Shown piece after piece: positions 23,858-31,226 of a DNA stretch of 64,000 bases. The stretch comes from Geodermatophilus bullaregiensis. GTDB taxonomy: Bacteria > Actinomycetota > Actinomycetes > Mycobacteriales > Geodermatophilaceae. Each line of letters begins with the position of its first letter. Position 1 is the stretch's first letter. The translations under genes and the position numbers were made by a program. A model generated the notes under the pieces. It was not told where the DNA came from. It saw nothing but the letters and a program-made list of their open reading frames with translations, and did not search any database. The stretch spans positions 2,418,001-2,482,000 of the forward strand of contig NZ_JAFBCJ010000001.1 of assembly GCF_016907675.1 (NCBI RefSeq), in the 5' to 3' direction.

Positions 23858-24911
23858 CTGGGTCGGCGTGCTCGTCGCCGTCGTGCTGCTGCTGGCCAAC
23901 GCCTTCTTCGTCGGCGCGGAGTTCGCGCTGGTCTCCGCCCGCCGCTCGTCGATCGAGCCGCTGGCCGAGGCCGGCTCGCGCCGCGCCCGGACGACGCTCG
24001 CGGCGATGGAGCGCGTCTCGCTGATGATGGCCGGCGCCCAGCTCGGGATCACGGTGTGCTCGCTGGGCCTGGGCGCCATCGGCGAGCCGGCGGTGGCGCA
24101 CCTGCTCGAGCCGGTGTTCGAGCTGCTCGCGGTGCCCGAGGCGCTGGTGCACCCGATCGCCTTCGTCATCGCGCTCACCGTCGTCGTCGCGCTGCACGTG
24201 GTGATCGGCGAGATGGTGCCCAAGAACCTGGCCCTGGCCGGGCCCGACCGCGCGGCGCTGGCGCTCGCGCCGCCGCTGGCCGCCGTCGTCACCGTCCTCA
24301 AGCCGGTCATCGTGTCGCTCAACGCGCTGGCCAACGGCGTGCTGCGGCTGATGGGCGTGCAGCCCAGGAACGAGGTCACCAGCGCGTTCACCCGTGACCA
24401 GGTGGCCGGCCTGTTCGACGAGTCGCGCGCCGGCGGGCTGCTCGACGAGCGGGGCCACGAGCTGCTCACCGGCGCCCTCGGCCTGGAGGACCGGGACACC
24501 CGCTCGGTGCTCATCCCGCGTGCGGCGCTGACCGTCGTCTCCCCCGGCGACGACACCGCCGCCGTCGAGCGGGCGGCCGCCGCCACCGGGTTCTCCCGCT
24601 TCCCGGTCGCCGACGGCGAGCGGCTGCTCGGCTACGTGCACGTCAAGGACGTGCTGGTGGCCGACGGCGCACCCGAGCCGCGGGTCCGCGACATCACCCG
24701 CCCCCTGCCGCGGGTGGCCGCCGCCGACGACCTGCGCCGCACCCTCGGGGTCATGCAGGCCGGGCGGGCGCAGTTCGCCGCGGTCACCGACGGGGGCCGG
24801 GTGGTCGGCGTGGTGGCGCTGGAGGACATCCTGGAGGAGCTGGTCGGCGAGATCCAGGACGCGGCACACCGGGCACCGGCCCGGGGACCAGGGAGGGCGG
24901 GAGCGCGATGA
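23850..24911 (+). CDS. CNNM/CorC-type membrane protein with CBS domains (second of pair)
   Basis: A 353-aa DUF21-CBS protein. The N-terminal membrane part carries ANAFFVGAEFALVSARRSSIE and VIGEMVPKNLALAGPDRAA, the family hallmarks. The CBS pair follows (FPVADGERLLGYVHVKDVL; FAAVTDGGRVVGVVALEDI). Unlike the first gene it has no CorC_HlyC domain and ends soon after CBS2, so the two may form a heteromer. Its GTG start overlaps the upstream gene by 8 bases, and its stop overlaps a 71-aa gene (ATGA). Tandem pairs of this family are common in actinobacteria. The transported or sensed ion is not determined. Confidence 0.9.
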   Translation: MGDWVGVLVAVVLLLANAFFVGAEFALVSARRSSIEPLAEAGSRRARTTLAAMERVSLMMAGAQLGITVCSLGLGAIGEPAVAHLLEPVFELLAVPEALVHPIAFVIALTVVVALHVVIGEMVPKNLALAGPDRAALALAPPLAAVVTVLKPVIVSLNALANGVLRLMGVQPRNEVTSAFTRDQVAGLFDESRAGGLLDERGHELLTGALGLEDRDTRSVLIPRAALTVVSPGDDTAAVERAAAATGFSRFPVADGERLLGYVHVKDVLVADGAPEPRVRDITRPLPRVAAADDLRRTLGVMQAGRAQFAAVTDGGRVVGVVALEDILEELVGEIQDAAHRAPARGPGRAGAR

Positions 24912-25123
24912 GCTTCATCGACAGGGCCAGGGCGAAGGCGGAGGAGCTGCTGGGGCGGGCCGAGGAGGTCTACGGCCAGTCGCACGGCGACGCCGCCGCC
25001 ACGGTGGCCGGCGAGGCCCACCGGCTGGAGGCCGAGGTCGAGCTCGAGGAGGGGCGGGCCGAGGAGGCCGACGGGCGCGGCACCCCGCGCCGCACCGACG
25101 ACGACGGCAGCACCGTCGGCTGA
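24908..25123 (+). CDS. small charged helical protein, CsbD-like
   Basis: A 71-aa protein, almost entirely helical and rich in Ala, Glu and Arg (FIDRARAKAEELLGRAEEVYG, then LEAEVELEEGRAEEADGRG). The pattern of short amphipathic repeats recalls CsbD-type stress proteins, but the match is loose. ATG 24908 lies in an ATGA overlap with the CBS protein stop, and GGGAGGGCGGGAGCG upstream can serve as ribosome site. It ends six bases before the stop of the convergent phosphatase gene, with no room for a terminator. Function unknown. Confidence 0.65.
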   Translation: MSFIDRARAKAEELLGRAEEVYGQSHGDAAATVAGEAHRLEAEVELEEGRAEEADGRGTPRRTDDDGSTVG

Positions 25124-25129
25124 GGACCC

Positions 25130-26734
25130 TCAGCCGAGGGTGTCCCGGCCGTCCAGGCGCAGGGCCACCAGGGCGACGTCGTCCTCCGGCCGGCCCTGCA
25201 CCAGCCGCTCGATGAGCTCGTCGCAGAGCACGCCGAGCGGGCGGCCGGCGAGCTCGCGGGCCGTGGCGGCCAGCCGGGCCAGCCCGCTGTCGAGGTCGGT
25301 CGTGCGCCGCTCGACCAGGCCGTCGGTGAACAGCAGCACCGTCGTGCCGCGGTCCAGGGACACCGTCCACTCGGTCCGCGGGCTGTCCGGGTCGACGCCC
25401 AGCAGCAGGTCCCCCGGGCCCTCGGGCAGCACCACCGGACCGCCGCCGGGCGCCAGGACCAGCGGCGGCAGGTGCCCGGCGTTGGACAGGGTCATCCGGG
25501 TCCGGCCGGTCCCGGCGTCCTCCTCCGACCTCTGGAAGCGGGCGACGGCGGCGGTGGCGTACGTGTCGACCGCGAGCGTGGCCATCGCGGTGTCCAGGCC
25601 GCGCAGCACCTCGGCCGGGCCGGCGTCGCTGTAGGCGGCGATGCCCCGCAGGAGCGAGCGCAGTTGGCCCATGGCCGCCGCGGCCGCGGTGTCGTGCCCG
25701 ACGACGTCGCCGATGACGAGGGTGGTGCCGCCGCCGGGCTGGGTGAAGGCGTCGTACCAGTCACCGCCGACCCGGGCCGCCTCGGCCGCGGGGGTGTACC
25801 GCACCGCGATGCGGCCGAGCGGGGAGCGCCGCGGGCGGGTCAGCAGGCTGCGCTGCAGCGTCTCGGCCACCTGCTGCTGGCGGGCGAACAGCCGCACGTT
25901 GTCCAGGGCGAGGCCCACCCGGCCGGCCACCTCGCGAGCCGTGAGCGGGTCCACGCGGACGGCGCTGCTGCCGGTCCCGGCGAGGAAGGTCAGCGCGCCG
26001 ATCACCCGGTCGCGGCCGGGCAGCGGCACGGCCAGCACCGAGGGCGCGCCCAGCTCGCGGTAGAGCGCGTGCGCCTCGGCGTCGGGCAGGGCGGCGAGCA
26101 CGTCGGCGCCGTCGGCGGCCACCGTCTCGCCGCCCAGCGCGCGGACCACCGGCGCGGTCGGCGGCATCCCGGGCAGCCGGACCGAGGCGTAGCGGGTGAG
26201 CGCGTCGCGGCGGGCGGGGTCGCTGTGCCACGAGCCCAGGTCGCGCGGGCGGCCCTCGTCGTCGAGGACGGTCAGCAGGCAGGCCTCGCCCAGCTCGGGC
26301 ACCACGAGACGGGGGATGCGGCGGACCGCCTCGGCGAGGTCCAGGGTGCCGGTCAGCTCGGTGCCGACCCGCGCCAGCAGCGCCAGCCGGTCCTGCGCCA
26401 GGCGCTGGGCGGTGACCTCGGAGAAGTACAGCGTCAGGCCGTCCGGCACCGGGACGGCGTGCACCTCGAACCACCGGTTGAGCGGCTCGGGGTAGAAGGC
26501 CTCGATCGTCTGCGGCCGGCCGGTGGCGACCACCTCGCGGTAGGCGCGGCCGAACTCGTTGTCGACGTTGGCCGGGAACGCCGTCCAGTAGTCGGACCCG
26601 ACGAGCTCGTCCCACGACTGGCCGACGACGGCCTCACCGGCCGCGTTGACGTAGGTGACCCGCCAGTCGCCGTCGACGGCCATGTAGCCCAGCGGCATCG
26701 ACTCCAGGACGGGGTCACGCCGCGCGGCGAGCAC
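25130..26734 (-). CDS. PAS-GAF-SpoIIE (PP2C) phosphatase
   Basis: A 534-aa sensory serine phosphatase. Order: PAS domain (about 8-110; MPLGYMAVDGDWRVTYVNAAG, WTAFPANVDNEFG), GAF domain (about 125-290; LLARVGTELTGTLDLAEAV to LALDNVRLF), SpoIIE/PP2C catalytic domain (about 300-530) with GGDWYDAF and GDVVGHD metal-binding Asp residues and the final PEDDVALVALRL. Such proteins act on anti-sigma factor antagonists. No such partner is adjacent. GTG 26734 with GGAGG upstream is used; the first 27 codons of the longer frame are not conserved. It is a close paralogue of the larger protein at 49582-52197. It is convergent with the 71-aa gene. Confidence 0.9.
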   Translation of the reverse strand: MLAARRDPVLESMPLGYMAVDGDWRVTYVNAAGEAVVGQSWDELVGSDYWTAFPANVDNEFGRAYREVVATGRPQTIEAFYPEPLNRWFEVHAVPVPDGLTLYFSEVTAQRLAQDRLALLARVGTELTGTLDLAEAVRRIPRLVVPELGEACLLTVLDDEGRPRDLGSWHSDPARRDALTRYASVRLPGMPPTAPVVRALGGETVAADGADVLAALPDAEAHALYRELGAPSVLAVPLPGRDRVIGALTFLAGTGSSAVRVDPLTAREVAGRVGLALDNVRLFARQQQVAETLQRSLLTRPRRSPLGRIAVRYTPAAEAARVGGDWYDAFTQPGGGTTLVIGDVVGHDTAAAAAMGQLRSLLRGIAAYSDAGPAEVLRGLDTAMATLAVDTYATAAVARFQRSEEDAGTGRTRMTLSNAGHLPPLVLAPGGGPVVLPEGPGDLLLGVDPDSPRTEWTVSLDRGTTVLLFTDGLVERRTTDLDSGLARLAATARELAGRPLGVLCDELIERLVQGRPEDDVALVALRLDGRDTLG

Positions 26735-26908
26735 CAGGACGCACCTCCGTCGGCCGTGGCGACGTGCCGGGAGACCCGCGACCCCGCCCTCGGAGCTCCG
26801 GCACTGTTCTGCCACGGGCCCCGTACCAGGTCAAGGTGCCGGACCGCACGCACGGACACGATTCGATGACGGAACGCGGCCGTCCGGAGGACCGCGGCCG
26901 GCGCTCCG

Positions 26909-27334
26909 TCAGGGGCAGGACACCCACTCCTCCTCGCCGTCGGTGAAGACCTGCCGCTTCCAGATCGGCAGCCGCGCCTTCACCTCGTCGACGAGGTCGG
27001 CGCAGGCGCGGAAGGCCTCGCCGCGGTGGGCGGCGCTGACCGCGCAGGCCAGGGCGACGTCGCCGATGCGCAGCAGGCCGACCCGGTGGGAGACGGCGAC
27101 GGCGCGCACCTCGGGGCGGGCGGCGAACTCCTCGGCCAGCTCGGCGATCACCGCCTCGGCCGTCGGGTGCCCGACGTACTCCAGCTCGGTCACCGACCGG
27201 CCGCCGTCGGAGTCGCGGACGACCCCGGAGAAGGAGACGACGGCGCCGGCGCCGGGGTCGGTCACGGCCCGCTCGTGCTCGGCGACCGACAGCGGCTCGT
27301 CGACGACTCTGGCGATCAGGTGGCCGGCGATCAC
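26909..27334 (-). CDS. moaE: molybdopterin synthase large subunit MoaE
   Basis: A 141-aa catalytic subunit of molybdopterin synthase, which uses MoaD thiocarboxylate to make the dithiolene of molybdopterin. Typical blocks: GAVVSFSGVVRDSDGG, LEYVGHPTAEAVI, AVSHRVGLLRIGDVALACAVSA, HRGEAFRACADLVDEVKARLPIWKRQ with the active-site Lys. The GTG at 27334 overlaps the stop of the MocA-type gene (GTGA). It is the last gene of the modABC-mocA-moaE unit; its MoaD partner is 4.5 kb away in a separate operon. Confidence 0.95.
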   Translation of the reverse strand: MIAGHLIARVVDEPLSVAEHERAVTDPGAGAVVSFSGVVRDSDGGRSVTELEYVGHPTAEAVIAELAEEFAARPEVRAVAVSHRVGLLRIGDVALACAVSAAHRGEAFRACADLVDEVKARLPIWKRQVFTDGEEEWVSCP

Positions 27335-27912
27335 GGCGCCGAAGCTACCCCGCCGGGCGGCACGTCGAGGTCCACCGGGTCGGCCAGGCCGGTGCAGTCC
27401 ACCTCGGTGACGTCGTGCGCGGCGAGGTAGCGGCGGGCGCCCTCGTCGCCGGTCGCCGTCTGCACCACCCCGGCCCAGTGCTCGCGGCCGAGGAGCACCG
27501 GGTGCCCGCGGACGCCGTCGTAGGTGGCGACGGCCAGCGCGTCGGGTGCCGCGTGCGCGGCGAGGACGCGCAGCGCCTCCGGCGTCATCCCGGGCATGTC
27601 GACCAGCGTGACCAGGGCGGCGTCGACCAGCCCGGGCCAGCCGCGCAGGCCGTCGAGGCCGGTGCGCAGGCTGGAGGCCATGCCGGTCTCCCAGTCCCGG
27701 TTGGCCAGCACGGTGGCACCGTCGAGGTCGGCGGTCCGCCAGACGTCGACCGCCCGGGCGCCGAGCACGACGAGCACCGGGTCGCAGACCGCGCGCGCCG
27801 TCCGCACCGCCCGCTCGACCAGCAGGCTGCCCCCGTACTCGACCAGCGCCTTGGGCATCCCGTAGCGGCGGCCGCCCCCGGCGGCGAGGACCAGCCCGGC
27901 GACTGCGCTCAT
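27331..27912 (-). CDS. MocA/MobA-type molybdenum cofactor nucleotidyltransferase
   Basis: A 193-aa nucleotidyltransferase with the GT-A-like fold. The N-terminal NTP-binding loop GLVLAAGGGRRYGMPKALVEY is diagnostic; LVDMPGMTPEAL contains the metal-binding Asp; and GVRGHPVLLGREHW is the product-side motif. The sequence fits MocA (CTP:Moco cytidylyltransferase), which makes the cytosine dinucleotide cofactor used by xanthine dehydrogenase-family enzymes, better than MobA. This agrees with the XdhC/CoxDE set in the same window. ATG 27912 is chosen; GTG 27921 is also in frame. It starts 13 bp after modC and overlaps moaE. Confidence 0.85.
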   Translation of the reverse strand: MSAVAGLVLAAGGGRRYGMPKALVEYGGSLLVERAVRTARAVCDPVLVVLGARAVDVWRTADLDGATVLANRDWETGMASSLRTGLDGLRGWPGLVDAALVTLVDMPGMTPEALRVLAAHAAPDALAVATYDGVRGHPVLLGREHWAGVVQTATGDEGARRYLAAHDVTEVDCTGLADPVDLDVPPGGVASAP

Positions 27913-27925
27913 GCCCGCCACCCTG

Positions 27926-28978
27926 TCACCGCGTGTAGACGGCGACCTCGGAGGCCTTGACCACCGCCCACACCGGCGAGCCGGGGGCCAGCCCCAGCTC
28001 GGCGAACGCGGTCGCGGTGACGTCGGCGACCAGCGGCACCTCGCCGTCGAGCTCGCAGCGCACCGTCGAGCCGTGCGGCGTCGCGCCGGCCACCCGCGCC
28101 GGCCAGGCGTTGCGCGGGCTGCCCTCGGGCCGCGACGGGTACAGCGCCACCGACTCCGGGCGGACGGCCACCAGCACCGGCCCCCGCGCCGGCTCGGCCA
28201 CGGCGACCACCCCGCCGCCGTCCAGCCGCACGGTCAGGCCGTCGGCGGTGCCGGGCAGCAGCGAGAGCCCGACCAGCCGGGCCACGTAGTCGGTGCGCGG
28301 GTGCCGGGCGACGTCGGCCGGCGGGCCGGCCTGCACCACGGCGCCGTCCTCGACGACGAGCACCCGGTCGGCCAGCGCCATGGCGTCGACGGGGTCGTGG
28401 GTGACCAGGACCGTGCTCCCGGCGTAGTCGGCCAGGTGCCGGCGCAGCTCGGCGCGGACGGCGAGCCGGGTGCGGGCGTCCAGCGCCGAGAGCGGCTCGT
28501 CGAGCAGCAGCAGCGCGGGGTCGCCGACCAGCGCGCGGGCCAGCGCCGCCCGCTGCGCCTGCCCGCCGGAGAGCTGCCCGGGCCGCCGGTCGCCGAGGCC
28601 GGCCAGGCCCACCCGCTCGATCCAGGCGGCGGCCGCGGCCCTGGCCGCCGTCCGGGACGCGCCCCGCGTCCGGAGGCCGAAGGCGACGTTGTCCAGCACC
28701 GACAGGTGCGGGAACAGCAGGTGGTCCTGGAACACCATCCCGAGCGGGCGGCGGTGCGCGGGCAGGTGGACGCCGGCGGCGACGTCGTCCCAGGTCCGCC
28801 CGTCGACGGCGACCCGGCCGCCCTGCGGGGGCAGCAGGCCGGCCAGCACCCGCAGCAGCGTGGACTTGCCGGCGCCGTTGGGACCGAGGACGGCGAGCAC
28901 CTCGCCGTCGGCCACCTCGAACGCGACGTCGACGGCGACCGGGCCCCGCTGCACCGTCACGTGCGCCGCCAGGCTCAC
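27926..28978 (-). CDS. modC: molybdate ABC transporter ATP-binding protein ModC
   Basis: A 350-aa ABC ATPase energising molybdate import. Walker A is GPNGAGKST (32-40), signature LSGGQAQR, Walker B LLLLDEPLSALDARTR, and the H-loop is in VLVTHDPVDAMAL. The C-terminal 100 residues include a TOBE-type domain (ARVAGATPHGSTVRCELDGEVPLVADVT) that binds oxyanion, as in ModC. The GTG at 28978 overlaps the modB stop by four bases (GTGA). The next gene, mocA-like, follows after 13 bp. Confidence 0.93.
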   Translation of the reverse strand: MSLAAHVTVQRGPVAVDVAFEVADGEVLAVLGPNGAGKSTLLRVLAGLLPPQGGRVAVDGRTWDDVAAGVHLPAHRRPLGMVFQDHLLFPHLSVLDNVAFGLRTRGASRTAARAAAAAWIERVGLAGLGDRRPGQLSGGQAQRAALARALVGDPALLLLDEPLSALDARTRLAVRAELRRHLADYAGSTVLVTHDPVDAMALADRVLVVEDGAVVQAGPPADVARHPRTDYVARLVGLSLLPGTADGLTVRLDGGGVVAVAEPARGPVLVAVRPESVALYPSRPEGSPRNAWPARVAGATPHGSTVRCELDGEVPLVADVTATAFAELGLAPGSPVWAVVKASEVAVYTR

Positions 28979-29769
28979 GCGGCCGCTCCGCGCCCGAGCC
29001 AGCGGTCGCGCAGGAGCAGCAGCGTGGCCACCGAGACGAGGAGCAGCACCAGCGAGAGCACGATGGCCGCCTGCGGGTCGCGCTGCAGGGCCAGGTAGAC
29101 GGCCAGCGGCATCGTCTGCGTCGTCCCCGGGAAGTTGCCCGCGAAGGTGATCGTCGCGCCGAACTCCCCCAGCGCGCGGGCCCAGCACAGCACCGCGCCG
29201 GCGGCCACGCCGGGTGCGACCAGCGGCAGGGTGACCCGTCGGAAGGTGGTCCAGCGGTCGGCGCCGAGGGTGGCGGCGGCGTCCTCGAAGCGGGCATCGG
29301 CGGCCCGCAGCGCGCCCTCGACGCTGATGACGAGGAACGGCATCGCCACGAAGGTCTCGGCGATGACGACCGCGGCGGTGGTGAACGGGATGGTGATCCC
29401 GGTGGTGTCGGCCAGCCAGCTCCCGACGATGCCCTGCCGGCCGAGGACGAGGAACAGCGCGACGCCGCCGACGACCGGGGGCAGGACCAGCGGCACGGTG
29501 ACCAGCGCGCGCAGCACCGCCCGGCCGCGCGCCTGCGAGCGGGCGAGCACCCAGGCCAGCGGGACGCCCAGCACGACGGAGACGGCGGTGGCGAGGGTCG
29601 CCGAGACGAGGGAGAGGCGCAGCGCCTGCCCGACGCCCGGGGCGGTGAGCAGCGTGCCGAGCTGCGACCACGGCGTCCGGACCAGCAGGCCGGCCAGGGG
29701 CAGGACCAGGAAGGCGACCGCGAGGGCGGCGGGGACCAGCAGGGGCGCCGGCGTCCGGGAGCGCCTCAC
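28975..29769 (-). CDS. modB: molybdate ABC transporter permease ModB
   Basis: A 264-aa inner membrane permease with about five transmembrane segments. The cytoplasmic coupling loop EDAAATLGADRWTTFRRVTLPLVAPGVAAGA is the EAA motif of binding-protein-dependent permeases, and WARALGEFGATITFAGNFPGTTQTMPLAVYLAL is characteristic of ModB. GTG 29769 overlaps the modA stop (GTGA), and its stop overlaps modC. It forms the channel for the ModA-delivered oxyanion. Confidence 0.94.
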   Translation of the reverse strand: MRRSRTPAPLLVPAALAVAFLVLPLAGLLVRTPWSQLGTLLTAPGVGQALRLSLVSATLATAVSVVLGVPLAWVLARSQARGRAVLRALVTVPLVLPPVVGGVALFLVLGRQGIVGSWLADTTGITIPFTTAAVVIAETFVAMPFLVISVEGALRAADARFEDAAATLGADRWTTFRRVTLPLVAPGVAAGAVLCWARALGEFGATITFAGNFPGTTQTMPLAVYLALQRDPQAAIVLSLVLLLVSVATLLLLRDRWLGRGAAA

Positions 29770-30548
29770 GGGGCGCGGAAACCGGCCGCCTCGAGCGCCT
29801 GCTGCCCCTCCTCGGAGAGGACCAGGTCGACGAAGGCCCGCGCGGCCTCCGGGTTCGGGGCGGCGGCCAGGGTGCACAGCGGGTAGTCGTTGACGACGTC
29901 CTCGGCCTCGGGGACGGGGACGCCCTCGACGGCGTCCCCGGCGGCGACCACGTCGGTGGCGTAGACGAGCGCGGCGTCGACCTCGGCGAGCTCGACCTTG
30001 GTCAGCGCGGCGCGCACGTCCTCCTCCTGGGTGTCGGGGCGCGGCGTCACGCCGGCGGCGGCGAAGACGTCCTCGGCGGCCGCACCGCACGGCACCTCGG
30101 GCGCGCAGACGGCGAGGGTGAGCTCCTCGCGGCCGAAGTCGGCGAGCCCGGTGACGCCGGCCGGGTTGCCCGCGGGGACCGCGATCTGCAGCACGTTGGC
30201 GGTGAAGACGGTCGGGTCGCCGTCGGCCAGGCCGGCGCCGGTGACGACGTCCATCTGCGCGCCGTTGGCCGAGGCGAACACGTCGGCCGGGGCGCCCTGG
30301 GTGAGCTGGGTGGCCAGGGCCGAGCTGCCGGCGAGGTTGAACTGCACGGTCAGGTCCGGGTTGCCGCCCTCCAGCCGCTGCCCGAGGTCGGTGAAGACGT
30401 CGGTGAGCGAGGCGGCCGCGAAGACGGTGAGCGTGCCGGTGAGCCCGCCGCCGCCGTCGGACGCCGACGACGCCGCCGCGCCCTCCCCGCCCCCGCAGGC
30501 CGTGGCGCCCAGCACCACCGCGGCCAGCACCGCCGCCACCTTGCGCAC
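29766..30548 (-). CDS. modA: molybdate-binding lipoprotein ModA
   Basis: A 260-aa extracytoplasmic solute-binding lipoprotein. The signal is MRKVAAVLAAVVLGATAC with lipobox Cys18. Mature motifs match ModA: TVFAAASLTDVFTDLGQ, FNLAGSSALATQLTQGAPADVFASA, DAALVYATDV and the C-terminal VDLVLSEEGQQALEAAGF. The Ser residues in AAASL and GSSAL are those that hydrogen-bond the oxyanion in this family. It starts an overlapping modA-modB-modC unit. A 16-bp palindrome lies 77-92 bp upstream of its start, after the Mop/TOBE regulator gene. Confidence 0.94.
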   Translation of the reverse strand: MRKVAAVLAAVVLGATACGGGEGAAASSASDGGGGLTGTLTVFAAASLTDVFTDLGQRLEGGNPDLTVQFNLAGSSALATQLTQGAPADVFASANGAQMDVVTGAGLADGDPTVFTANVLQIAVPAGNPAGVTGLADFGREELTLAVCAPEVPCGAAAEDVFAAAGVTPRPDTQEEDVRAALTKVELAEVDAALVYATDVVAAGDAVEGVPVPEAEDVVNDYPLCTLAAAPNPEAARAFVDLVLSEEGQQALEAAGFRAP

Positions 30549-30624
30549 CGGGTCTCCTCCCCGCCGGCGGACCGGCGATCCGCGCCTGCGGAAGACGATA
30601 GCGCTGCCGAACCCGAGGGTGCGG

Positions 30625-30640
30625 CTACCCGATCGGGTAG
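30625..30640. promoter_or_regulatory. 16-bp palindromic operator candidate for mod operon
   Basis: CTACCCGATCGGGTAG is a perfect palindrome between the stop of the HTH-Mop gene (30662) and modA (starts 30548). Position, symmetry and the adjacent molybdate-binding regulator suggest the site for molybdate-dependent control. It does not resemble the E. coli ModE site. Confidence 0.6.
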
Positions 30641-30661
30641 GACGTCCTCAGCTGAGACCGC

Positions 30662-31057
30662 TCAGGGGACGTCGACGCCCACCTGCGTGGCCTTCACCGT
30701 GGCCACCGCCCGGACGCCGACCTCCAGGCCCAGCTCGTCGGCGGCCTCGCGGGACATCAGCGAGACCAGCCGGAACGGACCGGCCTGGATCTCCACCTGG
30801 GCCATGACGGTGTCGCGGACGACCCGCGTGACGATCCCCGCCAGCCGGTTGCGCGCCGAGGACCCGCGGGTGGCACCGGGCTCGGGCGCCTCGTGCAGCG
30901 CGGTGGCGACGCGGGCGAGGTCGGCGCCGTCCACCACGGCCGGGCCACCGCCCTCGCGCCGCGCCGGCAGCCGGCCGCTGTCGACCCAGCGGCGGACGGT
31001 GTCGTCGCTGACCCCGAGCAGCGCCGCGGCCTCGGCGATCCGGTAGCTGGTGGTCAC
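30662..31057 (-). CDS. HTH-Mop (TOBE) molybdate-responsive regulator
   Basis: A 131-aa fusion of a MerR/BldC-type helix-turn-helix (residues 1-50; YRIAEAAALLGVSDDTVRRWVDSGRLPA) with a single Mop/TOBE domain (65-131; SARNRLAGIVTRVVRDTVMAQVEIQAG to VRAVATVKATQVGVDV). Mop domains bind molybdate or tungstate at oligomer interfaces. Proteins of this layout next to modABC act as molybdate-sensing regulators in actinobacteria, analogous to ModE but unrelated in the DNA-binding part. It is upstream of modA on the same strand with the palindrome between them. The start is a GTG at 31057. Confidence 0.9.
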   Translation of the reverse strand: MTTSYRIAEAAALLGVSDDTVRRWVDSGRLPARREGGGPAVVDGADLARVATALHEAPEPGATRGSSARNRLAGIVTRVVRDTVMAQVEIQAGPFRLVSLMSREAADELGLEVGVRAVATVKATQVGVDVP

Positions 31058-31070
31058 CGCGGCAGGCTAG

Positions 31071-31127
31071 GGGAAGGACCCCCCTGCCCCCACCGCTCGC
31101 AGGCTCGCGGCAGGCCCCGCAGGGAGG
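31071..31127 (+). repeat. GC hairpin repeat between divergent genes
   Basis: GGGAAGGACCCCCCTGCCC, then CACCGCTCGCAGGCTCGCGG, then CAGGCCCCGCAGGGAGG. Here it follows no stop codon: it lies between the divergent Mop regulator and GGDEF-EAL genes, 14 bp from the regulator start. The element is therefore not always tied to a gene end. Confidence 0.7.
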
Positions 31128-31226
31128 CCACCGTGCGGCCCCGGCGTGTAGGCCCCTGGGCCTGGGGCAGGGGAGGGACGCAGCCGGTGCCCGTCCGGCC
31201 GTCGGGGACAGGAGGGCGCGACGAGC

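Noticed and set aside
30549-30661. Molybdenum-cofactor riboswitch ahead of modA
   Set aside because: The 113-bp gap lacks the multi-stem structure expected; the only clear feature is the short loop-free palindrome, better read as a protein site.
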